A stretch of DNA of 13,042 nucleotides from Acidimicrobiia bacterium (GTDB lineage Bacteria > Actinomycetota > Acidimicrobiia > Spongiisociales > UBA5794), in the NCBI GenBank assembly GCA_013003515.1, contig JABDIW010000216.1, positions 1-13,042 on the forward strand. Reading direction: 5' to 3'. Of the stretch, positions 1 to 7,117 are shown piece by piece. The first letter of the stretch is position 1. Every line of letters starts with the position of its first letter. The position numbers and the translations under genes were made by a program. The notes under the pieces are model-generated. The model saw only the letters and a program-made list of their open reading frames with translations, searched no databases and was not told the DNA's origin.

Positions 1-242
1 TGATGTCGGCCTCCGGAGACGAGCCGGCTCCCGAGCTGGTGGAGGCTCTGAAGGCGTGGCGTCTCCAGACAGCCCGCGACCGCAACGTCCCCGCCTACAT
101 CGTCTTCAACGACAAGACCCTCGAAGAGATCGCCCGCATCCGCCCCACCACCGAACGCGAGCTTCTCTCGGTCACCGGAATCGGCGCCACCAAACTCGAG
201 ACCTACGGCGACGACATCCTCGCCCTGATCTCAGACAGCTGA
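1..242 (+). CDS. C-terminal HRDC domain of a RecQ- or UvrD2-type DNA helicase (5' end outside window)
   Basis: The frame is open from the window edge to a TGA at 240-242 and encodes about 80 residues. Nearly all of it is one HRDC domain: an ALKAWRLQTA helix, the VPAYIVFND strand-turn, TLEEIARIRP, then the helix-hairpin-like GIGATKLETYGDDILAL near the end. HRDC domains bind DNA and sit at the C-terminus of RecQ helicases and of actinobacterial UvrD2-type helicases. Here it also ends the protein, a few residues before the stop. The visible part cannot separate RecQ from UvrD2, so no symbol is given. There is an ATG at position 3, but a free-standing HRDC protein would be unusual, so I read this as the tail of a longer gene. 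The gene converges on the mnh operon across a 121-base gap. Confidence 0.8.
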   Translation, partial: MSASGDEPAPELVEALKAWRLQTARDRNVPAYIVFNDKTLEEIARIRPTTERELLSVTGIGATKLETYGDDILALISDS

Positions 243-252
243 GGTTCTGACT

Positions 253-310
253 CTCCCCTCACACATGGGGGGAGTACCCGATGGAGCGAAGCGACTGAGG
301 GGGAGGGGGG
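253..310. repeat. G-rich hairpin repeat, copy 1, at convergent gene ends
   Basis: A CTCCCC (253-258) pairs with GGGGAG (269-274) across a 10-base loop. It is followed by AGTACC, then by a run of five G, an A and six G (299-310). The CTCCCC...GGGGAGTAC arrangement recurs at 9485-9531, also between two convergent genes. I infer a REP-like dispersed element or a bidirectional terminator. Genome-wide copy number cannot be judged from this window. Confidence 0.45.
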
Positions 311-315
311 ATTCA

Positions 316-338
316 CTTGTCTCAGCGATGACGACAAG
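316..338. terminator. Possible hairpin between helicase and mnhG·E
   Basis: CTTGTC (316-321) and GACAAG (333-338) form a perfect 6-bp stem with an 11-base loop. It lies about 75 bases after the helicase stop and 26 bases after the mnhG·E stop on the other strand. There is no T-tract on either side, so it would be a non-canonical terminator at best. Confidence 0.25.
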
Positions 339-359
339 GGGGTAGGGGGACAGGGCGGG
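338..359 (+). other. Potential G-quadruplex motif
   Basis: Four G-runs of 5, 5, 3 and 3 bases (338-342, 345-349, 353-355, 357-359) are separated by loops of only 2, 3 and 1 bases. This satisfies the classic intramolecular G4 pattern with short loops. It ends five bases from the mnhG·E stop codon. In the helicase transcript the G-rich strand would be in the 3' UTR; in the mnh transcript the RNA would be C-rich. Folding in the cell is an inference. Confidence 0.4.
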
Positions 360-363
360 TGAT

Positions 364-1215
364 CTACCTCGTTGCTCGTCGGCGCTCCAGGGGTGTGCCG
401 AAGGCGTCGATGATGCGGCTCTCCATGTCCAGGAACGCGTCGGTGAAGGCGGTCTCGTCCTGCAGGTCCATGACATGGAGGTACAGCGTCTGGTCGTGGA
501 GTTCCAGGGCGACGGTTCCAGGCGTGAAGGTCAGCACGTTCATCAGCAGCGTGACCTCGGTCCGGGTCGTCACCCGCAGCGGGAGCCCGACGATTGCGGG
601 CCGCAGCTCTCGTCGCCCGATCACGGCAGTGATGACGTCGATGTTCGCCGCAACGATCGTTCGTGAGAAGGCGATCAGGAATCGGACGAAGGCAACCGGT
701 TTGAACACGCCTCGGGGCCATCGCGGCCGGTAGCCCGGCAGGCTGAGGGACACGATCAGCGCGATTCCGACGGCACCCGCAATCACGCCGGCCGTTCCGG
801 TGGCGAAGAGGGCGATCCACACAACCACCAACCAACCGACGAGCAGGATGGTCTCCCCAGGCCGGTCAGAAGTAGCAGTCGAGTCAGCCGCCTCGGGCCG
901 GTCTTTGAGGTCGTCGCGGGTCAGGGGCACTCGATGCGTCGTGGGGTCGTGGTAGGCGGCCCTGGCAAGGAGGCTCGTCGCCAGCGGCACCGACAGGAAC
1001 AGCAACGCCGTGACGAGCACCAGGAGCGCAACGGCGCCGAAGGCGTCCACCTCCAGGGACGCCGCCAGCGTCGTGAGAATCACGCCGAGCGTTGCCGCCT
1101 TCGTGGCCGCGTGCATCCGCAGGAAGGCATCGGGGAACCTGAGCATCCCAACGGCACCGAGCACGGAGAGGGTGGCTCCGGTGAGAACGGCGACGATGGC
1201 GATGATGTCGATCAT
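364..1215 (-). CDS. mnhG-mnhE: Fused Mrp antiporter subunits MnhG-MnhE
   Basis: This 283-residue protein joins two Mrp subunits. Residues 1 to about 90 are MnhG/PhaG-like: a first membrane span, then the signature VGMLRFPDAFLRMHAATKAAT (22-42) and two more spans. A polar linker (about 90-120) follows. Residues 120-283 are MnhE-like: two spans (about 121-160), FSRTIVAANIDV (183-194), and LLMNVLTFTPGTVALEL (223-239) followed by LYLHVMD (244-250). Both halves are near full length for free-standing subunits, so this is a whole-gene fusion, not a truncation. Small Mrp subunits assemble with MnhA and MnhD into the membrane antiporter and have no catalytic residues of their own. The start ATG overlaps the mnhF stop (1212-1215); the ribosome-binding site is weak (GAGAG), consistent with translational coupling. 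In most Mrp operons mnhE lies between D and F. Here it follows G. Confidence 0.9.
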   Translation of the reverse strand: MIDIIAIVAVLTGATLSVLGAVGMLRFPDAFLRMHAATKAATLGVILTTLAASLEVDAFGAVALLVLVTALLFLSVPLATSLLARAAYHDPTTHRVPLTRDDLKDRPEAADSTATSDRPGETILLVGWLVVVWIALFATGTAGVIAGAVGIALIVSLSLPGYRPRWPRGVFKPVAFVRFLIAFSRTIVAANIDVITAVIGRRELRPAIVGLPLRVTTRTEVTLLMNVLTFTPGTVALELHDQTLYLHVMDLQDETAFTDAFLDMESRIIDAFGTPLERRRATR

Positions 1216-1472
1216 GGTGTGAGGCTCTCAATGGCTCGCGCCACCACGAGGGTTCCGATGAACGCCACGAGCGCCAGGACGACGATCACAGGGACGAACG
1301 AGGTCTCGCCGGTGCGTACGACGTATGTTGCGAGGGCGCCGGCGCCACTGAACAGCAGCGTGTCGAGCGCAACCATGCGGTCGGCCAGGCTCGGTCCCTT
1401 CCACAGGCGCACCATGGTCAGTGCCCCGGCTACCGCGAAGAGGGCGAAGGCGATGTTCGTTGCGACGATCAT
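1212..1472 (-). CDS. mnhF: Na+/H+ antiporter subunit MnhF (MrpF)
   Basis: The protein has 86 residues and three predicted spans. It carries the MnhF signature around residues 20-40, MVRLWKGPSLADRMVALDTL. The length fits the family (about 85-100). MnhF is a small structural subunit of the seven-subunit Mrp cation/proton antiporter in the cytoplasmic membrane. The start at 1472 is chosen because its ATG overlaps the mnhD stop (ATGA) and has GGAGGG just upstream. A longer open frame reaches 1727, but it runs antisense-frame through mnhD codons and lacks family similarity. It directly follows mnhD because mnhE has moved to the end of the operon. Confidence 0.92.
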   Translation of the reverse strand: MIVATNIAFALFAVAGALTMVRLWKGPSLADRMVALDTLLFSGAGALATYVVRTGETSFVPVIVVLALVAFIGTLVVARAIESLTP

Positions 1473-2926
1473 GACCCTCCGATCGTCACTGCGCCGCCGG
1501 TGAGCAAGTCCTGAGCAGCTCGGGTGGCGACCTCGAGCAGCGGCTGACCTGCGAATGCGATGAAGAGGCTGACCGCAACCAGGCCTCCGGTGGCTGCAAC
1601 CATGGCCCGGCCCGGTCGCCTTGTGAGGTTCGTTGTGGGGGAGCCCCAGAAGGCTCCCGCCCAAATCTTGGTCATGGAGAACAGAGTCAGGATGCTGGCG
1701 AAGAGCGACACGCCGACCACGATCCATTGACCGGCACTGAACCCGGCCTGGACGAGGGCCAGCTTTCCAACGAACCCTGAGAACGGTGGGAGGCCGGCGA
1801 GACTCAACGCCGCAGGCAGGAAGAGCACGGCAATCACCGGATACCTGTGAAGGACCCCGCTGACATCACGGAGGCGCCCTGTGCCGGACGATGTCTCGAC
1901 GAGACCGCCCACCAGGAACATCACTGTCTTGACGATCACCTGGTGGACGATGAACACGATGGCCGCAGCGAGGCCGGCCACGGTGAAGAAGCCCAGTCCC
2001 ATGATCATGTAGCCGATCTGGCTGATGATGTGGAACGACAGGATTCTCTTGATATCACCTTGGGCGATGGCACCGAGGACCCCGATCACCATCGTCAACC
2101 CGGCGATGATCAGGATGAACGTCGATGGACCGTCGGAAGGAAACAGGAGGGTCTGGGTCCGCACGATGGCGTAGACCCCTACCTTCGTGAGGAGACCGGC
2201 GAAGATCGCGGTCACCGGTGTCACGGCGGTCGGGTACGAGTCGGGAAGCCAGAAGAAGAGCGGGAAGATCGCTGCCTTGATCCCGAAGACCATGAAGAAC
2301 AGCCACCCGATGCCGGCTCGAGTGCCGCTGTCCACGTCACCGAGACGGTCGGCCATCTCGATGAGGTTCACCGTCCCCGTCGCCGCATATGCGAGCCCAA
2401 TGCCAATGAGGAACAAGCCCGATGCCACCAGGCCGACGACGACGTACGTCATGGTGGACCTCACCTGTGCGGCTTCCGAACGATGGGTGATGAGCACGTA
2501 GCTGGCCGTCAACATGATCTCGAAGGCCACGAAGAGCGTGAAGAGGTCACCGGTCAGGAAAGCGAGGGCAACTCCGGCTGCCAGGGCGTGGTACGTGGCG
2601 TGGAACGCCGGGAAGGCGTCGTCGGTGTCGCGCTGTCCAACGGCGTACGCCAGGACGCCAAAGAGCGCCGTCGATGACACAGCCAGCATGAGGCCGGCGA
2701 AGCGGTCTGCGACGAGCTGGATCCCAATAGGTGCGGTCCATCCGCCTACTGCGACCGAGATGGCATCGCCGCCATCGACCGACACGAGGACGATGACCGA
2801 AAGCACCAGGCTTGCCAGCGAGGCAGCCATCGACACGGCACGACGGAGCGCCAGGCTCGGCAGAACGAGAGCCAGCCCAACGGCTACCAACGGCACGGCC
2901 ACCAGCAACGACACGACAGTTGTCAT
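1469..2926 (-). CDS. mnhD: Na+/H+ antiporter subunit MnhD (MrpD), proton-translocating
   Basis: The protein has 485 residues and about 14 membrane spans. It belongs to the NuoL/M/N proton-pumping family (Proton_antipo_M). Visible key residues are Glu136 in FVAFEIML, the conserved TM5 glutamate; Lys217 in VFGIKAAIFPLFFWLPDSYP, the TM7 lysine; Lys248 in GLLTKVGVYAIVR; and Lys333 in HQVIVKTVMFLVGG. These match the charged residues essential in Bacillus MrpD, so the subunit should be functional. With MnhA it forms the ion-translocating core exchanging cytoplasmic Na+ or K+ for external H+. The start at 2926 overlaps the mnhC stop and has GGAGG upstream. The open frame continues to 3463, but that extension covers mnhC and part of mnhB in another frame and has no membrane-protein character. 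Confidence 0.95.
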   Translation of the reverse strand: MTTVVSLLVAVPLVAVGLALVLPSLALRRAVSMAASLASLVLSVIVLVSVDGGDAISVAVGGWTAPIGIQLVADRFAGLMLAVSSTALFGVLAYAVGQRDTDDAFPAFHATYHALAAGVALAFLTGDLFTLFVAFEIMLTASYVLITHRSEAAQVRSTMTYVVVGLVASGLFLIGIGLAYAATGTVNLIEMADRLGDVDSGTRAGIGWLFFMVFGIKAAIFPLFFWLPDSYPTAVTPVTAIFAGLLTKVGVYAIVRTQTLLFPSDGPSTFILIIAGLTMVIGVLGAIAQGDIKRILSFHIISQIGYMIMGLGFFTVAGLAAAIVFIVHQVIVKTVMFLVGGLVETSSGTGRLRDVSGVLHRYPVIAVLFLPAALSLAGLPPFSGFVGKLALVQAGFSAGQWIVVGVSLFASILTLFSMTKIWAGAFWGSPTTNLTRRPGRAMVAATGGLVAVSLFIAFAGQPLLEVATRAAQDLLTGGAVTIGGS

Positions 2927-3285
2927 GTGCTGCCTCCGCCGGCAAAGCCAGCGATCCGCCGGTCCTCCACGTCGTCCTCTACGCCATCGGAACTCGTGAG
3001 CAGATAGCTGCGGTAGGCCAGGGCGAGAAGGAAGGCCGTGACGCCGAAGGTGATCACGATCGCCGTCAGTACCAGTGCCTGTGGCAAGGGGTCGGAGATG
3101 GGGGCGCCGCTCCCATCGATCACGGGCGGCGCTGCCGGCGGACCGCCAGAACCGAGGAGGACCAGGTTGGCCCCGTGAGCAATGAGCCCGAGACCGATCA
3201 CGATCCGGGTCAACAGACGCTGCAGCAGCAGGTAGGTGCCGGCTGCGACCAGGGCACCTGCCGTGACGGCCAGGACGACACTCAT
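2923..3285 (-). CDS. mnhC: Na+/H+ antiporter subunit MnhC (MrpC, NuoK-like)
   Basis: The protein has 120 residues and three spans, homologous to NuoK. The family patterns RLLTRIVIGLGLIAHGANLVLL (23-44) and SDPLPQALVLTAIVITFGVTAF (64-85) are present. The C-terminus is a short acidic cytoplasmic tail (TSSDGVEDDVEDRR) ending in a Gly-rich stretch. MnhC is a structural subunit of the Mrp complex lying between the MnhA- and MnhD-type modules. The start at 3285 overlaps the mnhB stop as ATGA and has GAGGAG upstream. Longer in-frame readings to 4011 overlap mnhB and mnhA and are rejected. Confidence 0.93.
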   Translation of the reverse strand: MSVVLAVTAGALVAAGTYLLLQRLLTRIVIGLGLIAHGANLVLLGSGGPPAAPPVIDGSGAPISDPLPQALVLTAIVITFGVTAFLLALAYRSYLLTSSDGVEDDVEDRRIAGFAGGGST

Positions 3286-3719
3286 TCTTCGCGCTCCTCG
3301 GGATCGCCGAGCTGGAGAAGCACCGTGGACACCAGGCCGACGACGACGAGGAAGACGCCGACATCGAACAACAGCGCCGACCCGACCGACCACGAACCGA
3401 ACCAGCCTGCGTCGATCTCCAGCTTTCCGGCATCCAGGAGGGCTCTGCCGAACACGAGGCCACCGATAGCGGTGGCCACTGCGGTCATGATGCCCGCTCC
3501 GAGGATCGCTCCGGCCGGAACCGGCAGCATGGAAGTGACTGCTGCACGTCCTCCCGAGAGGAAGACAACGAGGAGTGCTCCACCCGCGAGGAGACCTCCC
3601 ACGAAACCTCCGCCGGGAGAGTCGTGTCCGACCACGAGGAGGAAGGCGGAGACGACGAGGAGTGTCGGCACCATCGTCCTGGCGCCGGTCTCCACCAGGA
3701 GCGAGGGCCTCACCTTCAT
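3282..3719 (-). CDS. mnhB: Na+/H+ antiporter subunit MnhB (MrpB)
   Basis: The protein has 145 residues, the usual MnhB length, with four spans. It has the family signature ETGARTMVPTLLVVSAFLLV (10-29) followed by GHDSPGGGFVGG (31-42), and FDVGVFLVVVG (118-128) near the end. The C-terminus is acidic (DPEEREE). It is a structural subunit of the Mrp complex. The ATG at 3717-3719 overlaps the mnhA stop and is preceded on the minus strand by AGGAGAAGG, so both coupling and an independent ribosome-binding site support this start. Confidence 0.94.
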   Translation of the reverse strand: MKVRPSLLVETGARTMVPTLLVVSAFLLVVGHDSPGGGFVGGLLAGGALLVVFLSGGRAAVTSMLPVPAGAILGAGIMTAVATAIGGLVFGRALLDAGKLEIDAGWFGSWSVGSALLFDVGVFLVVVGLVSTVLLQLGDPEEREE

Positions 3720-6007
3720 GTGCCTTCTCCTGGCTCCGAGCGCAGGCCCCGCACCAGCACGGTGATGCCGATGGCCGCCACCGCGAGGACAGTGATCTCG
3801 CCGAGGGTGTCGAGGGCGCGGAAGTCGGTGAGGATGACGTTGACAACGTTGGACCCCCCAGCGGTAGGTGCCAGCTCGGCGTAGATCTCGCTGTCGCTCG
3901 GCCCCGACCGCTGCCGCGAGGCGATGATCGATGCTGCGGTGACGAATCCGCCGACCCCAAGAGCCAGTACTGCTCGGAATCGGCCGAAGAACCGGCTTCG
4001 TTCCTGTTCAAACCGACGTGGCACCTTCGTGAGGACGAACGCGAATATCGCCACGGTGATCGTCTCGACCAGAAGCAGCGTCAATGCAAGGTCCGGCGCT
4101 GCGTAGATGACGAAGATTCCGGCGATCGCATACCCGACCGCCCCGAGGAGGAGGACCGCGACCATACGGCTGGGGGCCCGCGTAACGGCGACGGCGGCGG
4201 TGATGACCAGGGCGGCGAGCGCGATCTCACCAACCGAGACACTCAACGGGTGAAGGTCGACGCTGCTGCCACTGGAGAACCACGCGACCGCAGGGACAGA
4301 GACGGTGGCGACCAGGATGGTGGAGAGGTACACGGGCAGCGACCCGCTCTGGACGAGGCCCGTGGTGCGGTCGGCGACCCGGTTCAACAGCGCCACGGCT
4401 CCTCGATAAGCGCGGTCGCCCGACGGCAACCTCCTTGTGAGACTCCCGACTCGGTCCTGGGTGCGTCCCACCCGATCCCGGTGCCAATGGACGAGGACAC
4501 CCGCAGCAACGACCACGGCCGACACGGCGAGGGCGGGCTTCCATCCAGGTATTAGGGGCAGCTTTCCGGGCTGGAAGGCCGAGACGAACCGGTTCACCAG
4601 ACCCGGGAACAGTCCGGTGACGGCGCCGGCGACTCCGAGCACGAGGGGAGGCAGGACGAGCCCCATGGGAGCCACGGGCGCGTCGAATCCTTTGGGGTCG
4701 GCCTCTGGTGACGGGGGTTTCGTGGCGAACGCTCCCCACAGGTATCGGAGCGAGTACGCAACGGTCGCTACCGAAGCGATGGCGACGACGGCAAGTGCCG
4801 CCCATTGCCCAGTATCGATGAGTGCCGAGAAGGCAGCTTCCTTGGTGACGAACCCGAGAAGGGGAGGGACACCGGCCATCGACGCCGCCGCAAGGACGCC
4901 GACGGCGGCGAGCGTGGGCCGCCGCCGCCCGAGTCCTGAGAGGACCCGGATGTCCCGGGTGCCGGCGATGGCGTCGATCGACCCGGTGGTGAGGAAGAGG
5001 GCCGACTTGAAGAGTGCGTGTGCGACGAGCACGGCCAGCCCGGCATGAAGCATCGCTGGGGAGCCGGTACCGGTGAGCGCCGTGATGAAGCCGAGCTGAC
5101 TGACCGTGCTGTAGGCCAGCAGCAGTTTGAGGTCTGTCTGCCTGAGTGCTCTCCACGCTCCGATCACCATGGTGATCAGACCGACCGTGACCACCACTGG
5201 TGTCCAGATCGGATCCGTGGAGAACCCTGGAGAGAGCCGGAACAGGAGAAAGATCCCTGCCTTGACCATCGTTGCCGAGTGCAGATAGGCGCTGGCCGGA
5301 GTCGGCGCCGACATGGCCCCGGGAAGCCAGGAGTGGAACGGAACCTGCGCCGACTTGGTGAAGGCGCCGATGAGGATGAGCGCAATCGCCACGGTGCCGA
5401 CCGTTCCCGTAGGGGGGTTGGCCACCAGTTGAGAGATCGACGTTGTTGCCGTCTCCTGACTCAACAGGACGAGTCCACCGAGCAGGGCGAGCCCTCCGAT
5501 GCCGGTGGTGAGCACCGCCTGAAGGGCCGCAGCTCGCGCGCTCCCCTTCCTGTCCTCGAATCCGATGAGGAGGTAGGAGGTGATCGTCGTCAACTCCCAG
5601 AACACGAAGAGTCCATAGATGTTGTCGACGGCGACGAGGCCGGTCATCGCTGCGGCAAACAGGGCGAGAAGCGCCAGAAACCGCCTGGCCTTCGCCAGGT
5701 CGGTGAGGTACACCGCCGAGTAGACGGCGATCGCAGCGCCGATCGTGGAAATCAGCCCGAGGAACACCAGCGAGAGGGCGTCGACGTGGATGTCGAACGA
5801 GACGCCGAGGGTCGGCAGCCAACCGATCGACCCGGTGAGTGGGGTTCCCTCGAGTACGTCTGACTCGGCAGCGAATGCAGTCCAGATCGCCATCGCAGCC
5901 AGCGGTGCGGACGCGACGAGACCAAGGGTCACCCGGGTTCGAGTCACGGCGACGGCCGCCGCCGCTGCGACGAGTGCCAGGACGATGAAGATCAATACAC
6001 CAGTCAT
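3716..6007 (-). CDS. mnhA: Na+/H+ antiporter subunit MnhA (MrpA)
   Basis: The 763-residue protein is the largest Mrp subunit and heads the operon. The N-terminal two thirds are NuoL-like, with Glu138 in VFWELTT, Lys218 in GAFTKSAQVPFHSWLP, His243/Lys249 in YLHSATMVKAG and Lys334 in ALFKSALFLTTG. After a cytoplasmic linker (about 505-550) comes the MrpA-specific C-terminal part. Its MbhD-like (DUF4040) segment has YAAPDLALTLLLVETITV (635-652, with Asp639 and Glu648), and its MbhE-like end has NVILTDFRALDTLGEI (723-738). It is therefore a complete MrpA, slightly shorter than the roughly 800 residues of Bacillus MrpA. It supplies part of the Na+/H+ path. The ATG at 6005-6007 lacks a clear Shine-Dalgarno sequence, unlike mnhB, C, D and F, so the mRNA may have a very short leader. 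Confidence 0.95.
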   Translation of the reverse strand: MTGVLIFIVLALVAAAAAVAVTRTRVTLGLVASAPLAAMAIWTAFAAESDVLEGTPLTGSIGWLPTLGVSFDIHVDALSLVFLGLISTIGAAIAVYSAVYLTDLAKARRFLALLALFAAAMTGLVAVDNIYGLFVFWELTTITSYLLIGFEDRKGSARAAALQAVLTTGIGGLALLGGLVLLSQETATTSISQLVANPPTGTVGTVAIALILIGAFTKSAQVPFHSWLPGAMSAPTPASAYLHSATMVKAGIFLLFRLSPGFSTDPIWTPVVVTVGLITMVIGAWRALRQTDLKLLLAYSTVSQLGFITALTGTGSPAMLHAGLAVLVAHALFKSALFLTTGSIDAIAGTRDIRVLSGLGRRRPTLAAVGVLAAASMAGVPPLLGFVTKEAAFSALIDTGQWAALAVVAIASVATVAYSLRYLWGAFATKPPSPEADPKGFDAPVAPMGLVLPPLVLGVAGAVTGLFPGLVNRFVSAFQPGKLPLIPGWKPALAVSAVVVAAGVLVHWHRDRVGRTQDRVGSLTRRLPSGDRAYRGAVALLNRVADRTTGLVQSGSLPVYLSTILVATVSVPAVAWFSSGSSVDLHPLSVSVGEIALAALVITAAVAVTRAPSRMVAVLLLGAVGYAIAGIFVIYAAPDLALTLLLVETITVAIFAFVLTKVPRRFEQERSRFFGRFRAVLALGVGGFVTAASIIASRQRSGPSDSEIYAELAPTAGGSNVVNVILTDFRALDTLGEITVLAVAAIGITVLVRGLRSEPGEGT

Positions 6008-6137
6008 TGAAAGCAGGATTTCTGTATAGCGATAACCTATTGACGAATCAGATTACGCATGTTACGGTTAAACCACAAGTCCAATTCATGATTCACATGT
6101 CGTCTAATTCGGTCGGCCTGTCAGGAGGTAACTGCAG
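6008..6137. promoter_or_regulatory. Divergent intergenic region, mnhA / universal stress protein
   Basis: These 130 bases are visibly more AT-rich than their surroundings and must hold promoters for both the mnh operon and the usp operon. A good plus-strand promoter is described separately. On the minus strand TAGGTT (plus 6034-6039) fits the actinobacterial TANNNT form of a -10 box and directly abuts the plus-strand -35, but its -35 is poor. Three CATG tetramers occur at 6058-6061, 6087-6090 and 6096-6099; the last two form CATG-ATTCA-CATG, which could be an operator half-site pair. Binding by the nearby winged-helix protein is a guess. Confidence 0.5.
6040..6068 (+). promoter_or_regulatory. 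Sigma70-type promoter for the usp operon
   Basis: A TTGACG -35 (6040-6045), a 17-base spacer and TACGGT (6063-6068, form TANNNT) match a housekeeping actinobacterial promoter well. Initiation near 6075 would give a leader of about 60 bases. The ATG at 6138 has AGGAGG at 6123-6128. Confidence 0.5.
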
Positions 6138-7106
6138 ATGAAGAGGTTCAAGGAGATCCTGGTCGTGGCGCCAAGAGACGTGGACATGCGAAAGCCGCTG
6201 CGAGCAGCAGCGCAGCTCGCCACGACCAATGGCGCACGGTTGACCATCTTCGACTCACTCACCCCCATTCGCCTCGGGCGGCGGGCGGTCCTCGGCGACT
6301 TCCAGCCGGAGGATGTCGAGGAGCTCATGCGAAAGGCTCGCATCGCCGAACTCGAGGAGCTGGCGAGTGAGATTCCGCACGTCCGGACACGCGTCGAGGT
6401 CGGGGTGGGGCGTGGGTTCATCGAGATCATCCAGCGAGTCCAGGAGCATGGCCACGATCTGGTCATCTCGCCGCCGGATCAACCTGGGGGCCTCGTGGGG
6501 CTGTCGCGGGCAGCCACCACCATGCACTTACTTCGGAAGTCGCCGGTGCCGGTATGGGTCGTGAGGCCCGAGGTGCCGAGTTCGGGAGACGTCCTGGCCG
6601 CAGTAGGGCCCTTCGAAGAGGGCGAACCCACTGATCTCGATCGCAAGCTCGTGCAAATGGCATCGTCGCTCGCAGTCCAACGGCGTGGCCGGTTTCATCT
6701 GGTTCACGGGTGGGGCCTCGAAGGCGAGAGCCTGCTCAGACACGGACGGATCAAGATGCCATCCGCCGAGGTGGATCAGCTGGTTCGAGAGGCCGAGCAC
6801 CTGGCGACATCAGGTGTCGACAAGCTCTTGGCCGACGTCGGTATCGATCGCCAGGACGTCGATGTTCACCTTGTGAAAGGGCGACCGATCGACGTCATCG
6901 CAAAGACGGCGGAGAAGGTCGACGCTGGAGTCGTCGTGCTCGGCACGCTGGCTCGGAGCGGTGTCACGGGCGTGCTCATGGGCAACACGGCGGAGTCGAC
7001 CCTGGGGACTCTCGAGTCCAGTGTCCTGGCCGTCAAGCCCGACGGGTTCCAGAGCCCCGTCGAGCCAGTTCGTTCGCTACTCGCAATAGACGCAACTGGA
7101 CCGTGA
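6138..7106 (+). CDS. Tandem-domain universal stress protein (UspE-like)
   Basis: The 322-residue soluble protein has two Usp domains, about 4-143 and 150-301. Each starts as a beta strand (FKEILVVAPRD; VLAAVGPF) and ends with a PVxVV- or VLAVK-type strand. Domain 2 carries GTLARSGVTGVLMGNTAESTL (269-289) and then VKPDGFQSPV (299-308), a tail that recalls UspE proteins of proteobacteria. The ATP-loop pattern of ATP-binding Usp proteins, G-2X-G-9X-G(S/T), is altered: Ala272 replaces the second Gly and Asn283 the final Ser/Thr. Domain 1 (SPPDQPGGLVG...) is even less canonical. I therefore do not predict ATP binding with confidence. Usp proteins help cells survive stress, and several bind or regulate transporters. 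Here it leads an operon ending in a cation/H+ antiporter. A strong AGGAGG lies nine bases before the ATG. Confidence 0.9.
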   Translation: MKRFKEILVVAPRDVDMRKPLRAAAQLATTNGARLTIFDSLTPIRLGRRAVLGDFQPEDVEELMRKARIAELEELASEIPHVRTRVEVGVGRGFIEIIQRVQEHGHDLVISPPDQPGGLVGLSRAATTMHLLRKSPVPVWVVRPEVPSSGDVLAAVGPFEEGEPTDLDRKLVQMASSLAVQRRGRFHLVHGWGLEGESLLRHGRIKMPSAEVDQLVREAEHLATSGVDKLLADVGIDRQDVDVHLVKGRPIDVIAKTAEKVDAGVVVLGTLARSGVTGVLMGNTAESTLGTLESSVLAVKPDGFQSPVEPVRSLLAIDATGP

Positions 7107-7117
7107 GAGGAGGAGAC

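Noticed and set aside
1473..1727. N-terminal extension of mnhF
   Set aside because: It lies wholly inside mnhD with Arg/His-rich sequence. Family length and the ATGA overlap support the 86-residue form.
2927..3463. N-terminal extension of mnhD
   Set aside because: The added residues are Ser/Arg-rich and cover mnhC and mnhB. The ATGA overlap and GGAGG at 2926 define the start.
3575..4555. Long plus-strand open frame (326 codons) opposite mnhA and mnhB
   Set aside because: It is antisense to clearly identified Mrp genes, has low-complexity Arg/Asp/Gly-rich composition typical of GC-rich antisense frames, and has no recognisable domain.
5018..5863. Plus-strand open frame (281 codons) opposite mnhA
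   Set aside because: Its composition (Arg, Glu, Gly, His) mirrors the membrane-protein codons of mnhA read backwards. No ribosome-binding site or family similarity.
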